In this document: piece after piece, positions 1-9,706 of the stretch
Layout: the number at the start of each line of letters is the position of its first letter
Numbering within the stretch: position 1 is the first letter of the stretch
DNA from: SZUA-36 sp963753105
GTDB taxonomy: Bacteria > Pseudomonadota > Gammaproteobacteria > Xanthomonadales > SZUA-36
DNA length: 64,000 nt
NCBI GenBank assembly: GCA_963753105.1
Contig: CAVWBD010000002.1
Coordinates: 124,001 to 188,000 of the forward strand
Direction of reading: 5' to 3'
Notes under the pieces: generated by a model
Databases searched by the model: none
What the model was told of the DNA's origin: nothing
What the model saw: only the letters and a program-made list of their open reading frames with translations
Position numbers and translations under genes: made by a program

Positions 1-2757
1 TGCACGTACTTGTCATAGAAACTACCGCGGATGGACAGGTCCCAGGAACCGGACTTGCCATCCTTGCTGTAGAAGATGCCGACGTCGTGGCCTTCGACGA
101 TACGCGTGTCCAGGTTGGTATACGAGTCATTGACATACTCATACTGTCCAATCGGGCAGATTCCAGCGTAGGTGTAGTACTCGACTTGATCAGGATCGGG
201 ATCTGAGTATCCCATGACAGGGTTACCGACAAAGCTGCCGCAGGCATTCAGGCCGTTCTCGATATGCAACAAAGTGTCCAACAGCGAGTGGTTGTTCTCG
301 CCAAACAGGCCGATGGTGTCCTTCTTCTCGATGGCCCAGAAATCAACCGTCAGCATGAAGTTCTCGGTGGGTTCCCACACGAAACCGATCGAGGTGTTGG
401 TGGATCTCTCGGGCTCCAGTCGTTCGGAGCCCGACGCCCGGCGCTGCACGCTATCGGAGCAGTCAAGCTGGTCGCTGGCTTCCTCGAAACGCGGATCATC
501 CGGGTCACGGCCCTCGTCCCAAATTTCCTCGGCATAGCGGCACACATAGCTGGTGCGCGAATTGGCACGTACCACCAGGCCCTCAAAGACCGTGATCAGG
601 TTCGGTGCGCGGAAAGCCTCGGACCAGGATCCGCGGATCAGCAGGGGTTCGAACACGCGCCAGCCGAAAGCCAGCTTGCCAACTGTTGTGTCACCGTAAT
701 CCGACGCGTCCTCGTACCTGAGCGCTGCCTGCAGGTCGAAGTTATCGAACACCGGAATGGCGAATTCCACGAACGCGGACAATGTATCACGATCACCCCA
801 ACTGTCTGACGAGGGACTGGAGTTCAGCACGTCGGAGACGTAGGGGTAGGTCTGGCCGTCCGAATGCGTGTAGGTGATCGTACCGTCAATCCTCGGGTCA
901 CGGTCATCCACGAAGGACTCCTCGCGGTACTCGGCGCCGAACAGGAAGCCGACCGGGCCGGCCGGCAGGTTGAACAACTCGGGGTTGCTGACCTTGAAAT
1001 CGACCATCTTCAGGTCAGTCTCGTTCTTGCGGTATATGTCGATCAGCGCCCGCTCGATGTTACTGCCGTTGGGATAGGCCGGAAAACCGCTGGCAAAAGG
1101 GTTGTAGGCGGCGGGGGTCGGGTCATGCAGCGCCTCCCACATCAGGGTGTTGGAGATGCGGTTGTGGGTAATGTCGGTACGCTTGGCTTCGGACCACACC
1201 AGCGCCGTATCCCAGTCCCAGTCGCCCCAGGTGCCACGGAAACCCTGCAGGAAACGCCAGCTCTTGGCCGTGTTGTCGCCGATCCTCGGGTATTCCACCC
1301 AGCGGTAATAATCCATGACCAAGTCCTTGCCGGCGCAGGTGAATCCGGGGATCAGCCAGTCCGGCAGGCGGTTCGGCGAGCCACAGGGGCCAAACGGGTT
1401 GTAGTAGTTTTCCGCACCCATGACCATCTCGAAGCCGCCGAGCGTGGTGGCCGGGTAGTTGACCCAGTTGGTATCGGCCTGGTAGTAACTCAACTCGGTA
1501 TAGGCCTCGGTGCCGTTTTCGAACTCGTGGTTGATGAACAGGAAAAGATTGTAGCGATCCAAGTCGGACACCAGATCACGGCCAAGCGGCGCGGCGTTGT
1601 AGTCGTAATAAGGCCCACTTGCTACGCCGCCAGAAATTTCATCGCGGTTTATGCCATCCGCGATGCCGCACATCTGGTCATTTATATACCAGGCTCTGGA
1701 ATCCTGGCACGTCGGGTGATCCCACGGGAAGGTCTCGAATTCGCCACTGCCGTCGGTCAGGGGCCGGTACGAACCACTCATGTCGAACTGGCCGTAACCG
1801 GAGTCAACAGTGGTATTCCTGAACGTGGTAATGCTCGTTCTGCCAGTGTCAGGGTCAAATAGCCACGGCGAGTCCTCGGGAAGGCGTAAGCGAAAGTCAG
1901 CAGTTGCCCAGCGCTTGTCATCCTGTGAATTAACCCGGTCGCGGTGGTACAAATCGGCAAACAGGCTGACATTGGTGCGGCCTTCGTTAAAGTCGTGGCC
2001 CCACTTGATATTGGCGCGATAATCGTTACGCGGGATATTGTCGTACCAATCGTAACGGGCGTGCACGGTCAGGCCCTCGTAGCTGTTCTGCAGCACGGTG
2101 TTGACAACGCCGGCCACGGCGTCGGCACCGTAGATGGCCGACGCACCGTCACGCAGCACCTCCACCCGCCGAATACCCATCGTCGGGATGGTGTTGGGGT
2201 TGACCGAATTGACCGGCACCAGGCTGCCACCGACCAGCTCGGTCTGGTAACCAGCGGTCTGCACCATGCGACGCCCGTTCAGCAGCACCAGCGTGTTGCC
2301 GGTGCCCATGTTGCGCAGGTTGAAGGCGCCGACGTCGCCACGCACCGCGTTGTAGTTGTAGGCGTTTGCAGCCTCTGTCTGAAAGTTCTGACCCTGCTCA
2401 GGCAGGTAGTCGAGCAACTCCTGGGCGGAGGAAATACCCATCGCCTCGATTTCCGCCACGGGTAACACCGTCACCGCCAGGGCCTCGGAAATGGCCGCAC
2501 CCTTGATCTGGGTGCCGACCACGACGACTTCTTCCAGCACGCCGTCTTCCTCGGCGGCTTGATCCGTGCTCGATATCAGCCTGGGCTAACTGCGTAAACC
2601 CTCGACGAGATACGTAGTGGTTACATCGTCATTCGCTAGTGCCGGGCTGATTGCTTAAATTAAAAGTGAATAAATATGAATAAAATAAATAATAGTTAAT
2701 ATGTTAATTTGTTTTTTTCAATAGATGACGATTATCTAACGAAGTTAGCTTTCTCAT
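1..2757 (-). CDS. TonB-dependent receptor, left tandem copy (3' end off window, leader frame-broken)
   Basis: Outer-membrane TonB-dependent receptor importing an unknown substrate. Reading leftward, one frame is open without a stop from 2585 to the window edge (about 860 codons). It starts with a TonB-box-like stretch (EEVVVVGT, coded near 2530) and a plug domain (ELLDYLP, NLRNMGTGNTLVLLNGRR, RRVEVLRDGASAIYGADAVAGVVN). A long barrel follows, with typical motifs such as FLFGAEYREE and RGSWSEAFRAPN. The leader is damaged. ATG at 2757 opens MRKL as in the right copy, but the frame is lost in the AT-rich signal-peptide region, and one extra base near 2570 (against the right copy) puts TAG at 2586-2588 just ahead of the open frame. 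Alignment to the right copy suggests about 150 codons lie beyond the edge. Family is certain; substrate unknown. It may be a pseudogene or the leader may be mis-sequenced. Confidence 0.85.
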
Positions 2758-3173
2758 GATGAAGACTCTCTGCATAAAATAAGTGAATGCCAAAAACCAT
2801 TGCTTTAAAACAAAATATATAACGACACACTTAGAACGAGACCCATGTAACAGTCTCAGCAGTTTGTTTCTTTAGCTTCAAAATAAGAAAGCGTTTGAAT
2901 ACACCTGTGGCGTGCGAATATACGCTTCAAATTCAGCTAGCTTGAAAACATTTTATTTTAACGTAAAGATAATTATACCGGGCCAGGTATTTCTTAACCA
3001 ATAAGCAAGTTATACTGTTGACTGGCTCAGACCACCCGTGAGAACTAAAAGAGATGCGGCGTGTAGTGTAGCATTTCCAAACGTTCACGGTCTTATTTTC
3101 GCGATCGTGCCAGCTGTGGGAATCCAGGTAACTACGGTAACGCAGAATAAGCCATTTAAGGCAGATCAGGCCG
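2758..3173. other. AT-rich spacer between the tandem receptor copies
   Basis: About 400 bases upstream of the left receptor copy and downstream of the right copy's terminator. The base composition is much more AT-rich than the flanking genes. I see no credible gene, tRNA or strong repeat. It should hold the promoter of the left receptor, but no convincing -35/-10 pair stands out. The only similarity to the region upstream of the right copy is immediately around the ATGAGAAAGCTA start. Confidence 0.5.
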
Positions 3174-3205
3174 AAAAAAACCTGCACCCGGGCGGGTGCA
3201 GGTTT
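3174..3205 (-). terminator. Rho-independent terminator after right receptor copy
   Basis: Near-perfect hairpin: CCTGCACCC (3181-3189) pairs with GGGTGCAGG (3194-3202). On the minus strand it is followed by a run of seven T (complement of A 3174-3180). It lies about 30 bases past the stop of the right TonB receptor copy, so it separates the two tandem copies into different transcripts. Confidence 0.85.
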
Positions 3206-3236
3206 CCTGCAAATATCTGACCGGAATCGCCCCCGG

Positions 3237-6200
3237 TCAGTCTTCGGATAACTCAGAAGGTCCATCCTGATGTCGACGTAGTAGTAACGACCCGTAGTCA
3301 CGTGTGCGCGTCAGCGAAAGAACCCGAAACTCTCGATCGGCCAGCGGCGCACGCTGGTTAAACATGTTGTTGACACCAAAGCGGAAACGAGTATCGGTAT
3401 CGAACAGGTCAGCGTAGTAGTCGAAGTAGCTGTTGTAGGTGGTCATGGACGGGATCACCCACTTCTGGCCTTGCCTGATGCCCAGCGCCGGTCTCGACAA
3501 AATCGCTCAGGTAATAGGCCGAGAAACCAGCGCCGAACATATCCCTTCTCCACCGCAGGCTGGCGTTGTACTTGGTGGTCTGGTTGCCTTCCTGCCGCAG
3601 CAGGTCACCAAATCCACGTGGTATCGGGAAGCCTTCCGGAAACACACCGGACTTCGGATGCATCGATCAACGCCTGCGACGCCGGACCGGCTTTCTGCAC
3701 GTACTTTTCATAGAAGCTGCCACGAATGCTCAGGTCCCAGGAACCGTAATCATTATCGGTGCTGTAGAAAACACCGACGTCGTGGCCTTCCACGATACGG
3801 GTGTCCAGGTTCTGGTATACCAGTCATTGGTATACTCCCACTGCCCGACCGGGCAAATCCCGGCGTAGGTGTAGTACTCGACCTGGTCAGGAGCAGGGTC
3901 GGTGTACCCCTGTACGGGGTTGCCAACAAAGCTGCCGCAGCCGCTCAGGCCGTTCTCGATGTGTAACGAGGGTATCGAACATCGAGTGGTTTTGTCTCGC
4001 CGAACAGGCCGATAGTGTCTTTCTTTTCGATGGTCCAGAAGTCCACCGTGAACATGAGGTTCTCGGTGGGTGTCCCACACCAGGCCGATGGAGGTATTGG
4101 TGGATTCCTCAGGTTCCAGTTGTTCGGAACCCGACGGCCCGGCGCTGCACGTTGTCGCTGCAGTCGAGTTCATCACGTGGCTTCACCGTAACGCGGGTCA
4201 TCCGGGTCACGGCCTTCGTCCCACATCTCCTCGGCGTAACGGCACACATAACTGGTGCGGCCATTGTTACGCACGACCAGGCCCTCAAAGACCGTGACCA
4301 GGTTCGGCGCCCGGAAGGCCTCGGACCAGGAACCACGGAGCAGCAGAGGTTCGAACACCCGCCAGCCAAAGGCCAGCTTGCCGACCGTGGTATCACCGTA
4401 GTCAGAGGCGTCCTCGTAACGCAGTGCCGCCTGCAGGTCGAAGTTCTCGAACACCGGGATGGCGAACTCGAAGAACGCGGAGAAGGTGTCACGTTCACCA
4501 TTGCTGTCCGACGACGGGCTGGAGTTCATCACGTCGGAGACGTAGGGATAGGTCGTGCCGTCCCTGTACGTGTAGGTGATCGTACCATCCAGGCGCGGGT
4601 CGCGGTCGTCCACGAAGGACTCCTCGCGGTACTCGGCGCCGAACAGGAAGCCGACCGGGCCGGCCGGCATATCGAACAACTCGGCCTTGCTGACCTTGAA
4701 ATCCACCATTTTCAGGTCGGTCTCGTTCTTGCGGTACACATCAACCAGCGCACGCTCGATGTTGCTTCCTTTCGCTATAGCCCGGCCAGCCGCTGGCGAA
4801 GGGATTGTAGGCCGCGGGGGTCGGGTCGTGCAGCGCCTCCCACATCAGGGTGTTGGAAATGCGGTTGTGGGTTAAGTCGGTACGTTTAGCTTCCGACCAG
4901 ACCAGCGCCGTATCCCAGTCCCAGTCACCCCAGGAACCACGGAAACCCTGCAGGAAACGCCAGGTCTTGGCCGTGTTGTCGGCCCACTCTCGGCACCTCG
5001 ACCCAGCGGTAGTAATCCATTCTCAGATCTTTGCCGTTACAGGACAGGTCCGGGACCTGCCAGTCCGGCAAGCGGTTCGGCGAACCACAGACACCAAACG
5101 GGTTGTAATAGTTTTCCGCACCGAGATACATTTCGAAACCGGTCGAGCGTGGTGGTCGGGCGGGTGATCGAACTTGGTATCGGCCTGGTAGTAGGACAAC
5201 TCGGTGTAGGCCTCGGTGCCATTCTCGAACTCGTGGTTCAGGAACAGGAACACGTTGTAGCGGTCGAGGTCGGACCGCAAATCACGGCCAAACGGCGCTC
5301 CACTGTAGTTGTAACGGTCAATTGATCGCCGATCCAGATATTCATCACGGTTCTGACCTGATCCCTGATGCCACACATGGAGTCATTGATGTACCAGGCG
5401 TCTTCGTGCTGGCACATGGGGTGATCCCACGGATAGGTTTCGAACTCACCACTGCCATCGGTCAGGCCCGGGACGCTGCCGCTCATATCGAACTGGCCGA
5501 AGCCGGAGTCAATGGTAGTGTTCCTGAACGTGGTAATGCTCGATCGCCGTCTTCAGGGTCATACAGCAACGGCGAATCCTCGGCTAGACGCCAGCGGAGA
5601 TCGGAATTCGCCCAGCGCTGGATCATCCTGGGAATTAACACGGTCGCGGTGGTAGTAATCGGCAAACAGGCTGAGGTTGGTGCGGCCTTCGTTGAAGTCA
5701 TGGCCCCACTTGATAGTGCCACGGTAGTCGTTGCGCGGGATGTTGTCGTACCAGTCGTAACGCGCGCGAACGGTCAGGCCATCGAAGTTGTCCTGCAGCA
5801 CGGTGTTGACAACACCGGCCACGGCGTCGGCGCCGTAAATGGCCGAGGCACCGTCACGCAGCACTTCCACCCGCCGTATACCCATCGTCGGAATCTCGTT
5901 GGGGTTGACCGAGTTGACCGGCACGAAGCTGCCACCGACCAGTTCGGTCTGGTAACCGGCTGTCTGCACCATGCGGCGCCCGTTCAGCAGCACCAGCGTG
6001 TTGCCGGTGCCCATGTTGCGCAGGTTGAAGGCGCCGACGTCACCGCGTACCGCGTTGACGTTGTAGGCGTTCGCAGCCTCGGTCTGGAAGTTCTGGCCCT
6101 GCTCGGGCAGATAGTCGAGCAACTCCTGGGCAGAGGAAATACCCATCGCCTCGATCTCTGCCGCGGGTAACACCGACACCGCCAGTGCCTCGGAAATGGC

Positions 6201-6444
6201 TGCACCCTTGATCTGGGTACCGACCACGACGACTTCTTCCAGCACGCCTTCTTCCACGGCGGGCTGATCAGTGGTCGCGTCAGCCTGGGATAACTGGGTT
6301 ACCCGTGTTGAATCAGTGTCGCTTGCATCGTCAGCCGCTTGTAGCGGGCCGGCAATGAACATCAGGATGAAAAGTAGAGTTGTAATAATTGTAGTAATTT
6401 TTTTGGATTGCCTGCTGACAGGCAGTATGGGATAGCTTTCTCAT
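3237..6444 (-). pseudogene. TonB-dependent receptor, right tandem copy, multiply frameshifted
   Basis: Colinear with the left copy and very similar at DNA level (left base 1 aligns with about 3697; left ATG 2757 with 6444). ATG 6444 gives MRKLSHTACQQ. After one slip in a run of seven A (about 6399-6405) the frame continues as a classic signal peptide (TLLFILMFIAGPLQA), TonB box and intact plug domain down to about 5560. The barrel is then broken by roughly ten one- or two-base length differences, mostly insertions by eye (for example near 4750, 4130, 4070 and 3825). Pieces such as LFGAEYREESFVDDR and the C-terminal FRFGVNNMFNQRAPLADREF fall in different frames. The last codons are in conflicting frames; the outermost stop is at 3237. 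Either a decayed duplicate or poorly polished sequence. A terminator follows directly. Confidence 0.85.
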
Positions 6445-6698
6445 GATCAAGGTTCCCCGTTTCAAGAGTTGCTGAAAATTAGGCTTCACCTAAAAGTAAC
6501 GAAATTTTAACTAAATCCGTTAATGGCCATTATGGTACACATTGCACCGTTTTGCATAGCATCAAAACATAATTTTAAATATTCTTAAAAACTAATTTTT
6601 AACATTCTTATCCGCACAAAACCTGATTTCCAATGAATCTTCGTTTACCGGCAATAACCTGAGGTTATACTAGGCGTTTCAATTAATTCGGAAAGACC

Positions 6699-7601
6699 AT
6701 GCGTCTGCGACATATCGAAGTTTTTCACGCGGTTTACACCTGTGGTTCCATTACCGCGGCGGCAAAAATGCTGAATGTTTCACAGCCCTCCGTCAGCAAG
6801 GTGCTGGCTCACGCGGAACAGCAACTGGGTTTCGCGCTTTTTGATCGTCAGAAAGGCAAGATCGTGCCCACCCAGGAAGCCGAGCGCCTGATCAGGCACG
6901 TCAGCGATGCCTACGACAATATCAGCGAACTACGCCGTGTTTCGGAAAACCTGCGGGCCACGGATATCGGGCGTATCCGCATCGCCGTGCTGCCGGCATT
7001 CGGCATCGACCTGGTGCCCAGGGCCATTGCGTCGTACCTCAAGCTGCACCCGGAAACACGTTTCGATATCGAGTCACTGCACCACCAGCAGGTCGCCCGC
7101 GCCTTGAAAGAATTTAAAATCGATATCGGGTTGGTATTCGACCCGCCAGAGACCCCGGGCATCAGCGTGGATGTGCTGGCGCTGGGCAGGTATGTCGTAT
7201 TGACCCACGAATCCATGGGATTTACTGATCGCGAGCGCCTGTCGCTGGAAGACATCGAGGGAATGCCGCTGATCAGCCTGAGTACACGCAGCCCGTTGGG
7301 CAAACTGCTGGCCGAGCGGATTACGTCTTCCGGTATCATGTTCCGCTCTGTGGCAGAAGTGGAAACCTACCAGATGGCCAAATCCCTGGTTGCCCATGGC
7401 GCCGGCGTCGCGATCATCGATGAAATCACGGCGCGCTCAATTGGACACGATTCGGTCGTCATCTCGCGGCTGGAGCCTGAACTTCGCTACAAGGTCGCAC
7501 TGCTGCACGTCGAGTCTGAGCCCTTGTCTATCGTGACCCAGCGTTTTGTTGACCACCTGGTAAACGAATTGGGCAACTTTCTGCAAATACCCACGCCGTA
7601 A
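6699..7601 (+). CDS. LysR-family transcriptional regulator
   Basis: A 300-residue LysR-type regulator. The N-terminal winged helix-turn-helix (about residues 1-60, with GSITAAAKMLNVSQPSVSKVL) binds DNA. The C-terminal periplasmic-binding-like domain (about 90-295) senses a small effector. Length is typical. It is divergent from the right TonB receptor copy and followed after 99 bases by a FAD amino-acid dehydrogenase gene. By the usual LysR arrangement it probably controls the receptor, the downstream dadA-hydrolase pair, or both. The 250-base AT-rich divergent region upstream would hold its operators; I did not find a clear T-N11-A dyad. Effector unknown; a D-amino acid or related amine would fit the neighbours. 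Confidence 0.9.
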   Translation: MRLRHIEVFHAVYTCGSITAAAKMLNVSQPSVSKVLAHAEQQLGFALFDRQKGKIVPTQEAERLIRHVSDAYDNISELRRVSENLRATDIGRIRIAVLPAFGIDLVPRAIASYLKLHPETRFDIESLHHQQVARALKEFKIDIGLVFDPPETPGISVDVLALGRYVVLTHESMGFTDRERLSLEDIEGMPLISLSTRSPLGKLLAERITSSGIMFRSVAEVETYQMAKSLVAHGAGVAIIDEITARSIGHDSVVISRLEPELRYKVALLHVESEPLSIVTQRFVDHLVNELGNFLQIPTP

Positions 7602-7700
7602 ACATAAACCTGCAGCATGGGTGTGGTAAAAATGGTTATTGGAGAAAGTCTCCACATGGCCAGTAAAATTCCCATTACAGGATACGCGGAGGTGTAGGCC

Positions 7701-8903
7701 ATGCATGTTGTCGTTTTGGGCGCGGGTGTGATCGGCGTTACAACGGCCTATTACCTGTCCGAACGCGGTCATGAGGTCACGGTCGTGGACCGTGCCAGCG
7801 AGGTGGCATCCGGCGCCTCCGGTGGTAATGGTGGCCAACTTTCCTATAGCTTCACCGACGCCATGGCCAGCCCGGCGATGTTGTTGAAAATGCCGGGCAT
7901 CACCTTCGGCAGCAATCCGGCCTTTTTCACGCGACCCCCGCTGAACCTGCAGTTGATACGCTGGGGTCTTGCATTCCTCGGCCAGTGCACGACCAGCAAG
8001 CATCAGAAAAATACCATGGCAGTTTTACAGCTTGGCCTGCACTCCAGCAAATTGATGCGGGAATTGCACGCCAGGACCATGCTGGAGTTCAGCTACCGCC
8101 AGACGGGCAAACTGGTCATGCTCAATACCCGCGAAGCGGTGGACGAAGCTGACAGACTCTGTGCGCTGAAACGCCAGTATGGTTGTGACATCCGGGTTGT
8201 CACGCTTGATGAGGCCATCGACATTGAACCCGCGGTAAAGCACATGAGTAATGACTATGCCGGTGCCGTGTATTCCTCCATCGATGAAGTTGGCAACTCC
8301 TTGACCTTTACCACGAAACTCGCCCAATGGCTGACTGAGAACCGGGGCGTCAAATTCCTGTTGGGCACGAATGTCAACCGGATCATCACCGCGGGCGGCA
8401 AACTGGCTGCGTTGCAGACCGGCCAGGGAAGCATTGCCGCCGATGCCGTGGTGGTATGCATGGGCGCCGAGAGTGGCCGGCTTCTCCAGCCGCTGGGGAT
8501 CAAGGCCAACATCTACCCGATGCGGGGTTACACGGTGACACTGCCGGCAATCGGGACATCGAACTCCACCAGCATCACCGACCTGAACAGTAAAACCGTA
8601 TTCAGCCGGCTTGGTGACGAGATCCGTATCGCGGGTTTTGCCGATTTTGTCGGTTATCGCACGGACAAAGACGAGGAACGCGTGGAAACACTATTGCAAA
8701 CCGCCCGCGGGACGGCGCCTGCCATCGCAGATTTCACCAGCAGTACAAACCACGGGTGGGCAGGATTCCGGCCCATGACACCCAACAGCCAGCCCTTGCT
8801 CGGCCCCAGCCCGGTCGAAGGCATACATCTGAACACCGGTCACGGCATGCTGGGCTGGACCCTGGCCTGCGCCAGCGGCCACCGGGTCGCCGCCGGTATC
8901 TGA
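7701..8903 (+). CDS. FAD-dependent D-amino acid dehydrogenase-like protein (DadA family)
   Basis: A 400-residue DAO-superfamily flavoprotein. The N-terminus is a Rossmann FAD-binding motif (VVLGAGVIGVTTAYYLSERG), followed by GASGGNGGQLSYSF, which resembles the DadA small subunit. The C-terminus has GWAGFRPMTPNSQPLLGPSP and GHGMLGWTLACASG, the second FAD contact. The family oxidatively deaminates D-amino acids and passes electrons to the respiratory chain. A strong ribosome site (GGAGGTG) precedes ATG 7701. The protein ends abruptly at VAAGI, somewhat shorter than typical DadA (about 416-432), just before the next gene, so the tail may be trimmed. Substrate is not decided by sequence; a related amine or imino-acid oxidase is possible. 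Confidence 0.85.
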   Translation: MHVVVLGAGVIGVTTAYYLSERGHEVTVVDRASEVASGASGGNGGQLSYSFTDAMASPAMLLKMPGITFGSNPAFFTRPPLNLQLIRWGLAFLGQCTTSKHQKNTMAVLQLGLHSSKLMRELHARTMLEFSYRQTGKLVMLNTREAVDEADRLCALKRQYGCDIRVVTLDEAIDIEPAVKHMSNDYAGAVYSSIDEVGNSLTFTTKLAQWLTENRGVKFLLGTNVNRIITAGGKLAALQTGQGSIAADAVVVCMGAESGRLLQPLGIKANIYPMRGYTVTLPAIGTSNSTSITDLNSKTVFSRLGDEIRIAGFADFVGYRTDKDEERVETLLQTARGTAPAIADFTSSTNHGWAGFRPMTPNSQPLLGPSPVEGIHLNTGHGMLGWTLACASGHRVAAGI

Positions 8904-8919
8904 CCATGGCTGAGCGGGT

Positions 8920-9696
8920 ATGACACGCCAGCTGAACAACCTGGCCTATAACGCCACGCAACAACTTGACCTGTACCTGGCCGATGAGACAGGTAAGCCG
9001 TTGGTGGTCTGCATACACGGCGGCGGATTCATCTCCGGCAGCAGGGTTGATGAACGTTGCAGCCAGTCGGCCAGGCTGCTCACCGGGGCCGGATTTAACT
9101 GCGCATCCATCAGTTACACGCTGGCGCCCAGTGATGACCGTTTTGCTGCCTGGCCGCGCAACCTGTTTGACGTGGCGGATGCGCTGGTTTTTCTAAGCGA
9201 CAAAGCGGCTGAGTTTGGCTATGACTTTTCCCGTCTCGGCATGCTGGGTTATTCCGCGGGTTGTTGTTTGTCCAACCTCTACATCCAGGGTGGCAAATAC
9301 GTCTTTGACCATTTCGGATACCAAACCCCGGTCTTCAGCCCCGATGCCCTGGCCGGTTTCTACGGACCCTATGACTTTACCCGCCGCCAGGCCGAACGGC
9401 GTTCAGAAGACCCTGAAGTCAATCTCTATCACTCACCGGCGTACTGGTTCAGGCAGAACCGGAATGGCCTTGCCCCGCCTGTCTTACATTTCCAGGGCGA
9501 CAAGGACGATATCGTTTACCCGGACCAGCACGCGGCTTTCCAACAGGATTACGAAAAGAGGGGTTACAGTTTCGAGGGGATCATTGTCGAAGGCTACCGC
9601 CACGCTTTTGCTCCGAAGGATACCAACGCCGACGGCAAAACCATCAACCTGGGCGCTGAAATCCTGGCGTTTTTTTCCCGTTACCTGTCGGGCTGA
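8920..9696 (+). CDS. Alpha/beta hydrolase, HGGG-type esterase/formamidase-like
   Basis: A 258-residue alpha/beta-hydrolase of the hormone-sensitive-lipase or kynurenine-formamidase-like group. It shows the oxyanion motif HGGGF (about residue 32), the nucleophile elbow GYSAG (about 110), an acidic region GDKDDIVYPDQH holding the likely catalytic Asp, and YRHAF with the likely catalytic His near the end. No signal peptide is visible, so it is probably cytoplasmic. It starts 17 bases after the dadA-like gene and is probably in the same transcript. It may deacylate or deformylate a substrate brought in by the neighbouring receptor before oxidation; that link is inference. Confidence 0.85.
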   Translation: MTRQLNNLAYNATQQLDLYLADETGKPLVVCIHGGGFISGSRVDERCSQSARLLTGAGFNCASISYTLAPSDDRFAAWPRNLFDVADALVFLSDKAAEFGYDFSRLGMLGYSAGCCLSNLYIQGGKYVFDHFGYQTPVFSPDALAGFYGPYDFTRRQAERRSEDPEVNLYHSPAYWFRQNRNGLAPPVLHFQGDKDDIVYPDQHAAFQQDYEKRGYSFEGIIVEGYRHAFAPKDTNADGKTINLGAEILAFFSRYLSG

Positions 9697-9706
9697 CAGG
9701 TGCAAT

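Noticed and set aside
864..1862. Long plus-strand open frames across the receptor region (864-1862, 3801-4889, 5322-6170)
   Set aside because: They are antisense to TonB receptor coding sequence, have no family motifs, and recur in the same place in both copies because of codon bias.
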